64,000 nt of DNA from Blakeslea trispora. Its lineage: Eukaryota; Mucoromycota; Mucoromycetes; Mucorales; Choanephoraceae. Where the stretch lies: NCBI GenBank assembly GCA_025331445.1, contig JAIWNE010000084.1:1-64000 (forward strand), written 5' to 3'. The position numbers were made by a program, and so were the translations under genes. The notes under the pieces were generated by a model. That model saw nothing but the letters and a program-made list of their open reading frames with translations. It had not been told where the DNA came from and did not search any database. How positions within the stretch are numbered: the stretch's first letter is position 1; the number at the start of each line of letters is the position of its first letter. This document shows, one piece after another, positions 14,890-26,899 of this stretch.

Positions 14890-17800
14890 ATGGATTTTAT
14901 ATCGAATATCGGAAACAAGCGTAATAGCAGAAAGACAAGTAGTCGACGCCCTTATACCAGAAGGACCTCTATTTCTTCTGTTTCAAGCCTCTCGAGTGCT
15001 AATCTAAGTGGCACTAGCTTGAACCTGAAAAAGGAAAAGAAAGAAAAAACACTTCAGGCCTTGAACAGACTAGAGACAGTTCAACCTAAAACAGATACCC
15101 CAGGTAAAAAAACCAGAGGCCCGACAAGTGAAAAAGTAGAAACTAACAGCGATCTAGCAGATTCCTCTCGCAAGCCGGCTAACTTGTGGATCAACACTTC
15201 AGATTTGTATGGTCTCAATGGCGAAACAAAGCTAGTTGAAGAAGAAGATTTATTCACAGAAGTCGTAGTAAGTTTAAAAGAAACTAAACTCAATTTTGCT
15301 TGCTTAACAGCTGATATAGAAACAACTCGATCTAAGTGCAGAACAAGCGGTTAGTTTATCAAATGAGAAGCGACCTTCCACACCTAGCAGCAAGCCAGGC
15401 TCTAAAAGGCCTAGCAAAACAAAAGTTGGAGCAGGCAGTAATAGCAGTAGCACCGGCACTACAGTCAACAACACTAAGCGGATATCATCAAACCCTCCTA
15501 CGAGTTATGTCAGAATGCTCAAACAAAAACAAAAAAATATTCCCTATGATCTCATCTTGCAAATTTCGCACTTTATTCGTAATTCAGACAGGTACAATCG
15601 ATAAACATCAATCACAAACACGAGACAATTTATTAACTCCATCTCAAAACGTAAAAGCTGGTTAGAACGCTTCATCGAAGATGGTGGTATGCAGATTATT
15701 GCAAAAGAGTTGGGCTTTATTCACAAAAAGAAAATTAGGTAAACAACCGCAAACTAGTTTATGCATAGTCACAGAGAGTAACGCATGTACTATAGAACAC
15801 AAAGCGATCATAAAATAGAATTAGAAATACTCAAATGCCTAAACACACTAATGAACAAGAAGTCTGGTCTACAAGAGGCTTTCAAACACGCACGCATCAT
15901 AGATAATTTTTGTATTTCGCTTGTATCACCTTATATACCTGCACGAACACAAGCATGTGAGTCACTTACTGCTTTTTGTTTCTTGCCTAATGGAAGAGCC
16001 ATGGTTTTGCGTGGCATGGAGCTATTGAAGCAGTACGGTCCTAATTTTGGTCGTTTTGATGCTTGGATGCAGGCACTTGAAAAGACATTGGATGGAAGAG
16101 GTAAAATGGGCTCAGCTGTTGGAGCCAGTAGCGATTTAAAAATGACTGGTATGGTGGGTGCTGGTGATTCTCAGATTACACAATATATGGTAAGAGACAT
16201 ATATGGAAAGGGACAACATTTGAAGGAGCAATGTTTAATGGGAAGTAAACATACAACTATTAGTTTATTAGTGTCCTGTTCATCAACACCTTAGTGCGAC
16301 CAGATATTGTTGAAGACAGAAAAGAGCGAATCATGCTGAGTCTCGAACTGGAGCAGGCAGGGATCAAGAAGGTGTTTCAAAAGATGGAGTCCTTGAATCA
16401 TGAGCATATTAGCTTGGCTATACAAAAGTTTCAGGATGAGATTGAGGCTGATACTATTCAGGAAGATATGGAAGTTTACTATAGCTTAGACCCGCTCAAT
16501 GTGTTGGAGATGCTTCTGGCAAAGACAGATGACACCCCTGCGTATCAAAGTTTGCATAACATTCTTTGTTATCTCCTAAAGATTCAGGATAGTCCTGAAA
16601 AAAGGTGTGTGTGTTCTTGATATCTAGCTTGTAGTACAATTATGACTTATGCTATTTTATTAGTAATTATCAATTTCAACTTATTGAAATGTTGGTGCAG
16701 CAAGTTGCTTTAGATCAAAGCAATTATTATCCTGACGATATCTCTAGTGTTTCTGAATTTACTGTACATAACCTAATTCCAAAATTCTCAAATGCCTCTA
16801 CAGATGGAGAAGAGCAGGACAGCAATGCCAAGCCCAAGTTAGAGACAGGTACATAGAAATGCTACTTGGTAATTGTCTATTTGACTGACCAAATTTCAAT
16901 AGATGACCCTGATGATGCTGTTGCTACCTTGGAAGCAAAAGTCGACTACCTCGAAAAAGAACTTGGCTTGTCGAAGCAAACAAACGCTATGCTCAAAATA
17001 TTTTTCAAGAGTACAGAAGAACGTTATAAATCTGAACTGTTGGATACCGAAACAAAGATGAGAAAACTACATGACTCTGTCCGAAACCTAACTGAATATG
17101 GCAACCCTTCTCCTAAGCGACGCAGTTTCAAATCGTTGCCACCATCTCAACAAGGTCAGCAGGCACAACAACAATCGCAACCTCAACAACAGCCTCTTAC
17201 AAGAAGATCAACTGTCACTACTGCTACGCCTGCTACCTTGGCAACCAAAAAGAAACCAGCTAGCGAAAATCCACTTCGTAATTCATGGACTGCCTCAGCA
17301 TCTGACACTGCTTCTTCAAAACCAGCAACAGCACCACCAGCCACTGCTTCGCAGGCATCTGCCCGGATGAAATCAGCAGTTTTGGCACGTAGAACAAGCA
17401 ACGAACTTGTCACATCGGGAACAGCGATAGCAACAGCTGCTGCTCTCAGAGTCAAGTCACGAGGCAATTCTGTTGATTCAACAGCAAGTTCAACAGGCAG
17501 TCATTGCAGTGCCAATAGCACCTTACCGTCAGGACTTCAACAGAAGAGAAGATCGATCACAAAGTCAGCTAGTCTGACCAGTAGTCGAAAGAACTCCAGA
17601 TCGTCGAGCGTAGGTAGCAGTAGTAAGGAAAAGGAAGTAGCTCAGACAGCAACAGCTGTCACTCAGAGATCCCGGCGATCTATCAACGAAGGAGCAGCTC
17701 CAGAAGAGACTCGTAGAAAAAGTAGAACCCCTAGTTCCTCTTCAGCTACTGCTTGCAAACAACAAAGCCAGCATGTATCAAAGGAAATCAAAACGACTCG

Positions 17801-20800
17801 AAAATCATCTCTACCAGCTTTTACTGTTCTTGTAGATGGTGAGCTGTCTGCTTCACCTATGTTTAACCAACTGGAGGAGTATGTGTTTCCAGCACCATCT
17901 AGTTCATCTCAACCGGATTCACCTACTTCAGTTTCTACCCTAAATCAGGATGCACAGAATTCTATTAAGGACGAACAACAAGATCCAGAGATAGAGTCAA
18001 AAGACGTTGAAGCAACAACTGTAGAGATTGAACTGCCTGAGTTTGAAGTAGACGATTCTCAGCCAGAGCAAAACAAACTTCAAAATGACTTGGTAGAAGT
18101 TTTACCTCAAATTCAAGAGGAGCCTTCCGAATTGGCACTAGATGCAGAGACATCAGCATCAGAGAAAGTTCCTGATGAACTCTCTGAATACACAACCGAA
18201 ATGCCAGAGCAGATGGAGTCTTCAAAATTGGAACAACCAGTGAAAACAGCAGTAGAACCAGAAGCTGTTGTTGCTGCTGCTGCTGCTGCTCCACCTCCAC
18301 CACCGCCACCACCCCCTCCTCCTCCCCCTCCCCCTCCACCACCTCCACCACCACCTCCACCACCACCTCCACCACCTCCACCACCAATGAACTCGGTTTC
18401 ATACAAGAGTATGGTTTCTGTTACTGATTCAACTGAAAATAGTACAATACTTGAGGCATCAAATGGATCACCACCTCTACCTCCTGCCTTCCTCGGTGCT
18501 ATAGGACGAAAACCAAGTGCATTTCAAGCTAAACAGAAACTGAAATTTGTTGAATGGGAAAAGATGAACTTTGACAATATCCAAGAGACAATTTGGAATG
18601 AATTCGAAAGGGATATTGAGCTTTCAATACATAAGCAAACAGAATCAGCAGATTCCATCATGGAGTATCAGTTAGCGAAAGCAGGCGTTTTCGACGATGT
18701 TGAACTGACGTTTGCTCAGAAACCAGCTGTTGAGATCAAAGCAAAACCTCTAAAGAATGAGACACATATTCTTGATACCAAAAAATCTTATAATCTTAGT
18801 AAGTACACTATGATTCTTCTATAGGAAAGAACATCATACTCACTATACATGTTGATAGACATCTTAATCAAAAACATTATCAAAAAGATACCATTCGATG
18901 AAATAAGATATTATTTCTTGCAACTTGATAGCTATTTTATGGATGAACAGATCATATTGAATCTTCTCAAATACCTACCCACCGAAGATGAAGCAGCCAA
19001 GCTTTCCGTTTACCAAGATGCTCCCCTTGAGGAGGTCGAGAAGCTTGGTATACCTGAAAAATTTTCTTTACAGGTTAGTAAGGGCTCACAAAATCATCAT
19101 CTCTAATCAATCCTAATTTCGTATACTTTAACTAGATGATGAAAATTGACAGGCTAAAAGAAAGGCTGGAATGCATGTTGTTTAAATCTACCTTCCTAGA
19201 AAGATACACCGTTCTTCACAAGGTAACAATTCACAACACCCTCTTTTTGCAAATCGTTGATATACTTACATTGTAACACAGCAAATGACATCAGTATATA
19301 ATGCGTCAATTGCTTTAAGGGATGCAAAGCATTTCAAAGAATTATTACATGTAAGGCATAGTCGAATAATGGAAGTATGAACCGTGTCTAATGACCACTT
19401 GTTACAGCTTGTTCTTTTGCTAGGCAATTTCTTGAACGGAAACACTTATCGAGGTGGTGCATTTGGTATCAAAATTGCTAGTATAAACAAGGTACATTAC
19501 TCATCGATATCGGCTTCTATATTATACTCACTTTTCTTACTAGTTGATTGATACAAAAGGCACTTCCAAGTCAACAACCTTGCTTCATTTCTTGGTTGAT
19601 GCAGTTGAAAAGAACTTTCCGTATGTTCTTGCTTTCTTGGAAGAGCTTGATGAGTGTGGCTTGGCTTCAAAAGGTAAGACAGCACAAGTTTTCTTCATAG
19701 AAGGATGTTAATCAAAATCTACAGTATCTCGCTCTGAAATGATAATTGAATATCAAAACATCGAATTGGAATTAAACAAACTTGAGACGGAACTTCGCGA
19801 ACACTATCCCATCAGCCAAGAAAAGGACGAGCAAGTCGTTGAACTCGACAAGTTTGCCACAACAATGCACAAATTTTACAAACAGGCTTCTTCTGAATTC
19901 AAGCGTATCTGTATGCTTTCAAAGAAGATGGAAGAAAGTTATGAACAAGCAGTTCGGTTCTATGGTGAAGATCCCAAAAAGACTCAGCCAGATGAGTTTT
20001 TTGGCATCTTTAAGGAATTCACAATGAGTTGGGAAAAGTGCTCAGCAGATTCAAGAGAGCACAAGTTGAAGCAGGATCGTATCGAGAAACAAAAGAAGCG
20101 AGAGCAGGAAAGAAGAAAGCGTGCCAACAGCAATGCAGGCGCCAAGCTTAAAGATACCGAGAATGAAGAAGATAAGGCTATTTTACATAGTCTATTAGAT
20201 AAGTTAAAGAAGGATACACTTGATGTGAAGGTCAGAAGAAGAAGTGATAGAAGATCCCGTCAGAGATCAACCAGCATCAGTCAGCAGCAACTTCAGCAGT
20301 CATTTTCTACTCAACAACCTCACATTGATTCCATCTATCTGAAGGCAAACAAGATGCTCCGTACCATTCAAGGAGAGAACAGCTCTAGTTTACTTGTGGA
20401 TGGAGGGGCACCTAGTCCAACTATTTTCGATTTTGGACATTCGCATCATCTACATAATACTATGGATAAGCTGCATGGCGGTAGAAGACGAATGAGTGCT
20501 TCTGTAGCCATCCGACCTTCATTCATGCCACTACTCTATGATGCTGAGACAACAAATAGCCCAATGCTTGCAACACCATCTACCTCACTTTTAGATGCTT
20601 CAAATGCCATTCCTGAAGAGACCAAGTCGACTTTATTAAGTGCTCGTAGACATGCCAGACCTCTTTCTGCCTTAGTTATACCAAAACCAAGCACATCGTC
20701 ACAATCTCACTCTTCCAATCCCACACCTACAACTGCCGCTCCAGCAAGACAAGTCAGAATCAGAAAGACGAGTAAACGGCCCATTTTCGATCACTCATTA

Positions 20801-20833
20801 AGAGTGAGAGCTAGAAGAATGAGTACAAGATAA
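14890..20833 (+). CDS. Formin (GBD/FH3-FH1-FH2), actin nucleator
   Basis: Nucleates and elongates actin filaments at sites of polarity or septation. Thirteen exons: 14890-15267, 15320-15591, 15625-15738, 15796-16189, 16264-16604, 16664-16848, 16903-18798, 18859-19073, 19136-19222, 19282-19350, 19408-19491, 19544-19673 and 19725-20833. All phases agree; the product is 1757 aa. The start at 14890 (MDFISNIG) was chosen over an in-frame ATG at 14842; the latter adds 16 residues. GBD/FH3 spans about 187-561, including FINTLVRPDIVEDRKER. A coiled coil (DDAVATLEAKVDYLEKELGL) follows, then a long Ser-rich linker. FH1 is 32 uninterrupted prolines (1025-1056). FH2 runs about 1107-1510 with KKIPFDEIRYYFLQL, RLKERLECMLFKSTF and LLLGNFLNGNTYRGGAFG. 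A basic tail with a possible DAD follows. The Rho GTPase partner is inferred. Confidence 0.95.
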
Positions 20834-21667
20834 TATATGTTTAAAAAAAAAAAGACCTTTATTAAGCTTCAATGAATAATAAAGCCCTATGTACATAAGA
20901 CTAATTTTTTTTTTTTTGGTTATTAACATTGCTTTGCTCAAAGGGGTAGTTGAGCAGCTTAATTGACTTGTGTCCTTTTGATAAGATATGAACAAAAAAA
21001 AGAAGTGATGGATACAACATCCAAATTTATATTATTTGTCCTCTACATATAATCAAAAAATGGGTGTATATTGATCTGACAACGCCAAGATATCAATTTC
21101 TGAAACATATCAGCAAGTGTGTTATTATCAATTTAGAACCAACCAAAGTATCAACTGCCTGCCTTGTTCCAACACTACCTTCTTGGTATGTAACATCACA
21201 AATGTCTTGCATTTGCTTGGTTATGTTTTCCTTTCAGCAAATGTATCTGATAGCCCATTATTCATAAGAAGAAGTGCTTTCATATGAGTTCAGACTGTGT
21301 TGAAATAAACCGTACATCATTTGAAATGTAGAATACTCTTGAGCTTGTTTTGTATAGGTAGATTTTTGGTACTAAAAATAGATGCATACAGCGCATGCAA
21401 TCTGCATAATTTTCTTTCTTTGTGATACGAACTTTCCCTCGAGATTTGATCTTGTCATTTCTACTTCATTCTGAATATGGAAAGATCTGTACAGAATACT
21501 CTTGTTGTTTAGCTTAGTCATGTATACCAGAAAGCAAATTTACCAAAAAAAAAAAAAAAATGTTACATAGCCTGAGAATGGGCTCCGTTTATGCAAGCTT
21601 TACAATGTTTTTATTATTATTGTTTGTGATGAATTACTAATGATTAATAGCTAGTATATGATAGTGT
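20834..21667. other. Convergent 3' flanks of the formin and the secreted-protein gene
   Basis: AT-rich with homopolymer runs and several AATAAA-like words near 20875. The frame at 21064-21267 has no recognisable domain and was not accepted. Confidence 0.55.
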
Positions 21668-21985
21668 TTAGGCTAAAAGAGCGCTAGCAAAGAAAGCGCC
21701 CAAGAGTACAAGAGCTTGCATAAACATAGTTGAAGGTAAACCAGAACTCAAGGAAAGACCAGCGCTTTGGTTGCTGGGAGTAGAAGGGGCTGTTTGGGTA
21801 GCACTAGCAGCAACAGAGGATGCTTTGCTCTGAAGAGATTCAACTGGGTTGGCTATAAAACATAATTCGTATAAATTTCCCGTTTAACTATAGGACAAAC
21901 ATCAGTACTTACCCGAAGATTGAGCGCTGACGACGGCGATAATACAAGCAATAGCAAGAAGAGTGAAGAAAGTCTTTGAGTTCAT
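21668..21985 (-). CDS. Small secreted, probably GPI-anchored protein (85 aa)
   Basis: Two exons, 21985-21913 and 21852-21668, joined in phase 1 across a 60-nt intron (donor GTAAGT, acceptor TATAG). The first exon is almost exactly a signal peptide: MNSKTF, a hydrophobic core FTLLAIACIIAVV, then a likely cleavage site at SA-Q. The mature part is Ser/Ala/Thr-rich (QSKASSVAASATQTAPSTPS), and the C-terminus is a second hydrophobic segment (MFMQALVLLGAFFASALLA) with no charged tail. That layout is the classic pattern for a GPI-anchored cell-wall or membrane protein; the attachment site is probably in the Ser/Gly-rich stretch just before. A TATA box lies about 55 bp upstream of the ATG. Function unknown; a cell-surface role is inferred. 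Confidence 0.8.
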
Positions 21986-22040
21986 ATTTAAGGCGATGGG
22001 AAAAAGAACAATTAGCCTGCTTTGTTCATTTTCAAAGGCT

Positions 22041-22050
22041 TTTATATAGC
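22041..22050 (-). promoter_or_regulatory. TATA box of the secreted-protein gene
   Basis: On the minus strand this reads GCTATATAAA, 56-65 nt upstream of the start codon at 21985. The spacing fits a short leader and strong transcription. Confidence 0.6.
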
Positions 22051-22703
22051 TTTTTTTGTTATTATTGTTATGATCATCAACATGATATCATCTTCTGTTG
22101 ATTACGTTTGAAAGGAGAACCGGAGTTTGTATGACAGGATTCCTCAGTTACTAAAGAAACTAGTATCTTGTGCGCTTCGATGATTCATTTGCGCCACCTC
22201 GTATGTGACGTCAAAGCTTAATGTCTATATTTATTATTTTTCTTCTTTGACAGCATACATCATGTTATGAAACGAAACCCCGAATAAGGTTAAAGTTCTG
22301 GTAGTCCCTCTCAACACATTAGGTTGAATGAAAGCACTTGTAAATAAAGGGTCAACTAGATGCTCAAGTGAGCTTACTTGAATTACTTTGGAAGACTTAT
22401 CTACAACTCAAAATAAATGCATGCTGACTGTTTCATGGATAATGAACGTTTAAATGAATAAGAGTGAATTGAATGGAGGGGGGGGAGGTTGTAGCAAAGC
22501 TCTTTTTCAAAAATGGGTTAGTTTCTATGTTCTGTGTTCAAGAACATCATTTTTTGTTTTTAAAAAAGCTTATATAAGAAAAGAATCAAAGCCTGTTCTT
22601 GAGACTTTTTTTTTTCTCAAGCTTGTGTAAGTTGCAATTGCATTATTTTGTTTAGCCACACATCATCACTACCAAAGAATTGTTATCATACTAGTAATTA
22701 AAT
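22051..22703. other. Divergent promoter region
   Basis: Lies upstream of the secreted-protein gene (-) and of a doubtful gene at 22704 (+). It has a G run near 22478-22487, a plus-strand TATATAAG near 22571, and a possible leader intron (GTAAGT at about 22627 to TTTAG at about 22657). Confidence 0.4.
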
Positions 22704-23153
22704 ATGTCAATTGGACCTAATATTACTGACACTAACGATCTCTGTTAGATGTGTGCTTTAACATAGCCATCAAACTGTCTTTTTTTTTTAATCTTATCCG
22801 CAAAAACTTTCTTACACTTTCGACAGGCGACTTGACAAGCCTCCCACACCTAGAGTATTTGATGACAGTATAAGCGAGTCGCCTGAAAATGAACCTTCTG
22901 TATCATTTTTACCTCTTTTTTTTTTTCAAAGTCCTCAACTAGGCACTCTGACGACTCGTCATTGCAAAAGCTCGAGAAATTGTTTTTTGGCAGAAGAATA
23001 AAAAAAAATTATGTAAAGTGTGGTGACTCTGCTGGCAATTCAATGTCCAAATTAGATATTCTGTGGTGCCATAAATATGTGCAAGAGGGGCTTTGTTTAA
23101 TTTCTATTAGGAGTTCTTACTACGTGCAATATTCCCATTTGCTTGATGCTTAG
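22704..23153 (+). pseudogene. Possible small spliced gene, incomplete or broken at its 3' end
   Basis: Several coding-like blocks lie in order. An ATG at 22704 (MSIGPNITDTND) follows a TATA-like box and possible leader intron. A block at 22828-22899 reads LDKPPTPRVFDDSISESPENEPS. A block from 22932 reads SSTRHSDDSSLQKLEKLFFGRR. The last two join cleanly in phase 0 across a 32-nt GT-AG gap. The first does not join in phase, and the final block decays before the inverted repeat arm begins at 23262. I read this as a real small gene damaged or cut by the rearrangement, or as one with a splice I could not resolve. No function recognised. Confidence 0.3.
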
Positions 23154-23743
23154 GCCATTCCTAAAGCTTAAACGTTGCATTGAGCAATTGAACAAAACAT
23201 GCGGAAAGCAGAATAAGAGTTTAAAGATACTAGATCCAATGGCACTGTTCATCCTCAAAGCTAATAAGAAGCATAAGGGATGCTCTCGAAAGATCTGAAA
23301 TGAAATGTATTTCAAACAGTGAAAAGACTCATTGAAAGTATGCCTAAAAGAATCAAATAGGTTATAAGGAGTCAGGGTGAATTCTATTAGCTATTCATTA
23401 TCTACCTGGCATAATATATTTCGTTTTTTTTTTTTTCAACCAAACATAATCCTAGAGGACTTGATATATCATTTGTGCATTCTTACATTTATTGATCGAC
23501 CTCTAGGTATATCATTAGATATCAACAGTATTGCAGATCAAAAAAGTCTTTGTCTTTATTGTGAGGTGCTGTACAGTTATTTTTTTCAGAATGTTGTCGC
23601 ATTAAAAGAAACAAAATGTTGCTCATATCAGAATAAAGATGTCAAAGTGCATTACAATCATGCTCTTCATTCAAACACTTTTATATTGGACGGTTAATCA
23701 TAGACTCAGATGTTGAACCAAGAAGATCTTAAAGACAATAAGG

Positions 23744-23749
<6 letters not shown>

Positions 23750-23779
<30 letters not shown>

Positions 23780-23928
23780 TAATAATAATAATTTACAAAA
23801 AAAAGCAGAGAAGAAAAAGCAGAGAAGAAAAAGCAGAGAAGAAAAAGCAGAGAAGAAAAAGCAGAGAAGAAAAAGCAGAGAAGAAGAGAGCAGAGAAGAA
23901 AAAGCAGAGAAGAAGAGAGCAGAGAAAG
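23750..23928. repeat. AAT microsatellite plus AG-rich minisatellite
   Basis: (AAT)n at about 23750-23792, then tandem AGAAGAAAAAGCAG-type units up to just past the stop codon of the minus-strand gene. The same array in the other arm differs in unit order, so it has changed since duplication. The plus-strand Lys/Arg/Glu-rich frame through it is an artefact of the repeat. Confidence 0.85.
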
Positions 23929-23931
23929 AAA

Positions 23932-25481
23932 CTACTTGAATTCGGTAAGGAATGTGTTCTTCATCATGCGTTTCAATGGCTTCTTCCTGTCATAGTTATT
24001 GTACATTGGCTCCAATTTAGCCAAGTACTCCTGCAAGAAAAAGTAATGTTAATGATGTTCTATGTAGTCTATACATTGTTACTTGTATCGTACCTTTACA
24101 AACATAAGGCCTTCTACCATAGCAGGGACGTTCACTGCGTCTTCTATATCTTGCAGCAGAGAAAACCTCTTGATTGTCTTGGGCATATAAACACCCTCTT
24201 CTTCGATTCTCATCATGTACAAAGTACATCTGAAACCTATAGTTTAGCGCATTAGATACATCCGTTCTAAGCATAACGTGTACTACATACCCTCCACAAG
24301 TAAGCCAAAGGAGAACAGGCTAGCAAGACCCATGTTGATCTGCTTGTCAATGCTGCTCTTCATCTCTTTCAACAGCTTTACATAGTCTGTCTCCTTCTGG
24401 TATCTACTGCTTTCACCAGGTCGCTTTACCTCCACAAAGAAGCAAAATAAAGCCTTCTTCTTGTGCTTGGCAAATCCAAGCTTCCAATCAGGAATAAATC
24501 CATGATCTTCGACACCATCAACACTATATAGCAAGAAAATAGTGGCGTCTTGTTAGTAAGCACAAGCGAAGCTTTGACAAAAGATATTTAATACATACGT
24601 TGCAAATATACTGTACTTGTTTGGATTGACCATGAAGATTTCTTCTAAGTATGGAAGCAAGTACTTCATCATGAAGCTTGTTTCAGAATTCTTTTGAACA
24701 GCAAGCTTCTTTTTCTCCTTCAAGATGTTGCAACAAGCCTTCATCTTCTTCTCCAATTCATTGATTGCTTCGAAGTCGTCTTCATCTCCCTATCAAGCGA
24801 TTGTTAAATTTTTTTGTCAACCAAGCCATTTGTTCTATACTCACATCAGAAAAAGCTTTGCAGTACATTACTGCTTTTGCCGATGCTTTGGGCAATTTAA
24901 CTTCCTTGTATTGAATCTCCAACATACTTGCTCTTGTTTTTTCATCAAAGTGCTTAGTGATGCACTTTTCTTCGTCGAACTTGTCAAGAGGAAAGAGGTG
25001 TGACAAAGACCTTCATTAAGAGTAGTCAGCGTACAGATATATTGTTTTCTTAACTCATTACTTACAAAATCTTCATATCACTAAGATCGTTTGTCTTCTT
25101 TGCCAGCTTAATGTTTCTCTTTCTGTATCTACATAAAAAAGCATTCACATCAAAGTCGCCTAGCATCAACTATTTGGGAAACGCATGTCAAATTATTTGT
25201 ATCAACATTACAAACTGTTTCAATTACCTTTGATTGAGGAGTCCATTCTTCAACACCTTCACCCTTCAGATAATCAAGCTTTCTTTTTCTCTTCACACCT
25301 CCATCTGAAAAAGTTGAACAAGAACTGGCACTGTCTTCACCTGTAAATTGCTCATGGTAAGTATGGCTATTTTTAAAAGTTTTGAAAGCAGCATACTGTG
25401 AGCTCTTTTCAGTTCATTGACATTGATGTTAATGTTTTCAATGTTTTTAATTTCTTTAATAATGGTAGTGTTGCGTGACAT
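23932..25481 (-). CDS. PD-(D/E)XK nuclease-like protein, copy 1 (377 aa)
   Basis: Eight exons: 25481-25397, 25340-25228, 25169-25066, 25010-24845, 24789-24599, 24523-24291, 24236-24094 and 24030-23932. All phases agree and no stops interrupt. Residues 229-253 read FIPDWKLGF...FFVEVKRPG, placing D232, E251 and K253 as a PD-(D/E)XK-type active site. An amphipathic helix (LLKEMKSSIDKQINMG) and a strand (SFGLLVEG) follow, as expected for that fold. The N-terminus is basic (GVKRKRKLDYLKG) and could be a nuclear signal; the middle is Lys-rich and helical. The fold call is by motif only. A transposon-linked endonuclease, or a multicopy family of unknown role, are both possible. A near-identical paralog lies at 41398 in opposite orientation. 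Confidence 0.75.
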
Positions 25482-25523
25482 TTTTAGAGTATAGATAAAG
25501 GGATTTTTTTTTGAAGTGCATCC

Positions 25524-25531
25524 TTTTTATA
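25524..25531 (-). promoter_or_regulatory. TATA box of PD-(D/E)XK copy 1
   Basis: TATAAAAA on the minus strand about 45 nt upstream of the ATG at 25481. It is conserved in the other arm. Confidence 0.6.
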
Positions 25532-25568
25532 TCTTACTCATTCTAGGTCCGAAAGTATAAACATTACT

Positions 25569-26899
25569 GTGAGATATCACAATAATTTTCAGACCGAGTC
25601 TCTATGAGAAAGTTTTTATTTCTATGTCTCTTCTGTTGGACAAAGTGAAATACAACTTTTTTTAATAAAGAAAACCTGTTTTGAAACATGAACAGCAACA
25701 TGCAATCATTACCTAGAAGCAAGAATTTGTGCAATCACAAATTAGGCCGTTTGAAACGAAAACAAAACATGTGAAACTTTGACATGTTTAATGAATAGAA
25801 TGGTTCAATGAGGACGCCATCAAGAATCGTATGGGATAAGCTATGTAGAGTCTCAGCTGAGATGTAAGTGAACAGTACGAGCAGCAGATTATGAGGTATA
25901 CATCTGCAGTTGTATTGAATTCAAATACTAACTGAACAAGCATTTGAAGGATTAATTAATTTATTGATCAGTGAAAAGAAAGCAGCCGGCATTGCATTTA
26001 AATGGCTGACCATTGCAAAGAACGTCTCAATTAAAGACAACGAGCTCTCTTGAAGTAAGTTTGGGATATCGACATATTTAATTAGCACTATGGGAAATTT
26101 TAGCTGGAATTTTTTAAGATGAAAAAAAGTTGTACGCGCCCGTAAAAAAGTTGAAATTTCTAAGCTTGAAATTACAACCATAAAAGCTAAACATCAACTC
26201 TTCCATTACTTTAAAAAAAAAGAAAGGAAGCATGAGTAGGAAATATTATCGTTGGAAAGCGAATTAGAGGTATTAAATGCAATTCAAAAAAAAAAGCTTC
26301 CTGTTGTAAGTATCAGTTGGTCGTATTTTTTAGGGAAAATAAAAACCAACGATAAAGCGTAACAGTCGCAAAATGACGAGTTGGCAAACTTGAAACGCCA
26401 ATAAATTTCACCTAAAAAGGAAAGTGGTATACCAAAGACTATTGACACAATTGACACTGCTTCATTCTCTTCTAGTGAATATTACATCTCATCAATAACA
26501 GATTCACAACAGCTAGGTGAGGATCAAGTGTCAATTAGCATCATTCCCTCCGCCTCCCGGTGACAGACCACTTATGATCTATCAGTAGGCAGAGCAATGA
26601 GAGAGCAAGCGATCCCACACAATCACCACCACCAAAGAAAAAAAAAGTGATTAAATTGATCTAGGAAGAAGGACAGACATAAAATAGCATCTTTCCAAAG
26701 TGGGAACGTAGCACCAGCATCACCTGACTTGTTACATCAGTTTAAGAAGCTGATCAAATAGAATGAGTATTCGGAACAGAAGTTTATAATGGCCATGCGA
26801 GGTGAAACAAATAGGTGCCAAACTGTTGCGGATAATGATGATGATGAAAGTTCTTCTTACGATTCTGGATACAGAATAACATAGCCAAAAATGTAACGT
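25569..26899. other. Accessory non-coding DNA
   Basis: No intact gene. The plus strand has scattered coding-like stretches broken by stops near 26200-26900. The minus frame 25921-26181 has no domain. It contains one copy of a 93-bp direct repeat (26349-26441). Confidence 0.45.
26349..26441. repeat. 93-bp direct repeat, copy 1
   Basis: Identical to 30743-30835 except for one base (AAAGCG against AAAGCT). The two copies lie 4,394 bp apart in the same orientation. The second ends exactly at the TA flanking the element at 30836. Confidence 0.9.

Larger units (their letters stand above)
23262..25568. repeat. Left arm of a 2.2-2.3 kb inverted repeat
   Basis: Matches the reverse complement of 41311-43508 almost base for base over most of its length. 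The match includes the whole PD-(D/E)XK gene, its TATA box, an AAT microsatellite, an AG-rich minisatellite and about 560 bp of further 3' flank. The outer limit is where CTAATAAGAAG diverges; the inner limit is just after the promoter. Differences are a segment replacement in exon 4-5, a 9-bp repeat difference in exon 1 and changes in the AG-rich array. Confidence 0.92.

Noticed and set aside
17965..18406. Poly-Gly and poly-Val/Glu minus-strand frames opposite the formin FH1
   Set aside because: Produced by the complement of the proline-coding tract.
23710..24255. 181-codon plus-strand frame rich in Lys, Arg and Glu
   Set aside because: Runs through microsatellite and minisatellite DNA and then antisense to exons of the PD-(D/E)XK gene.
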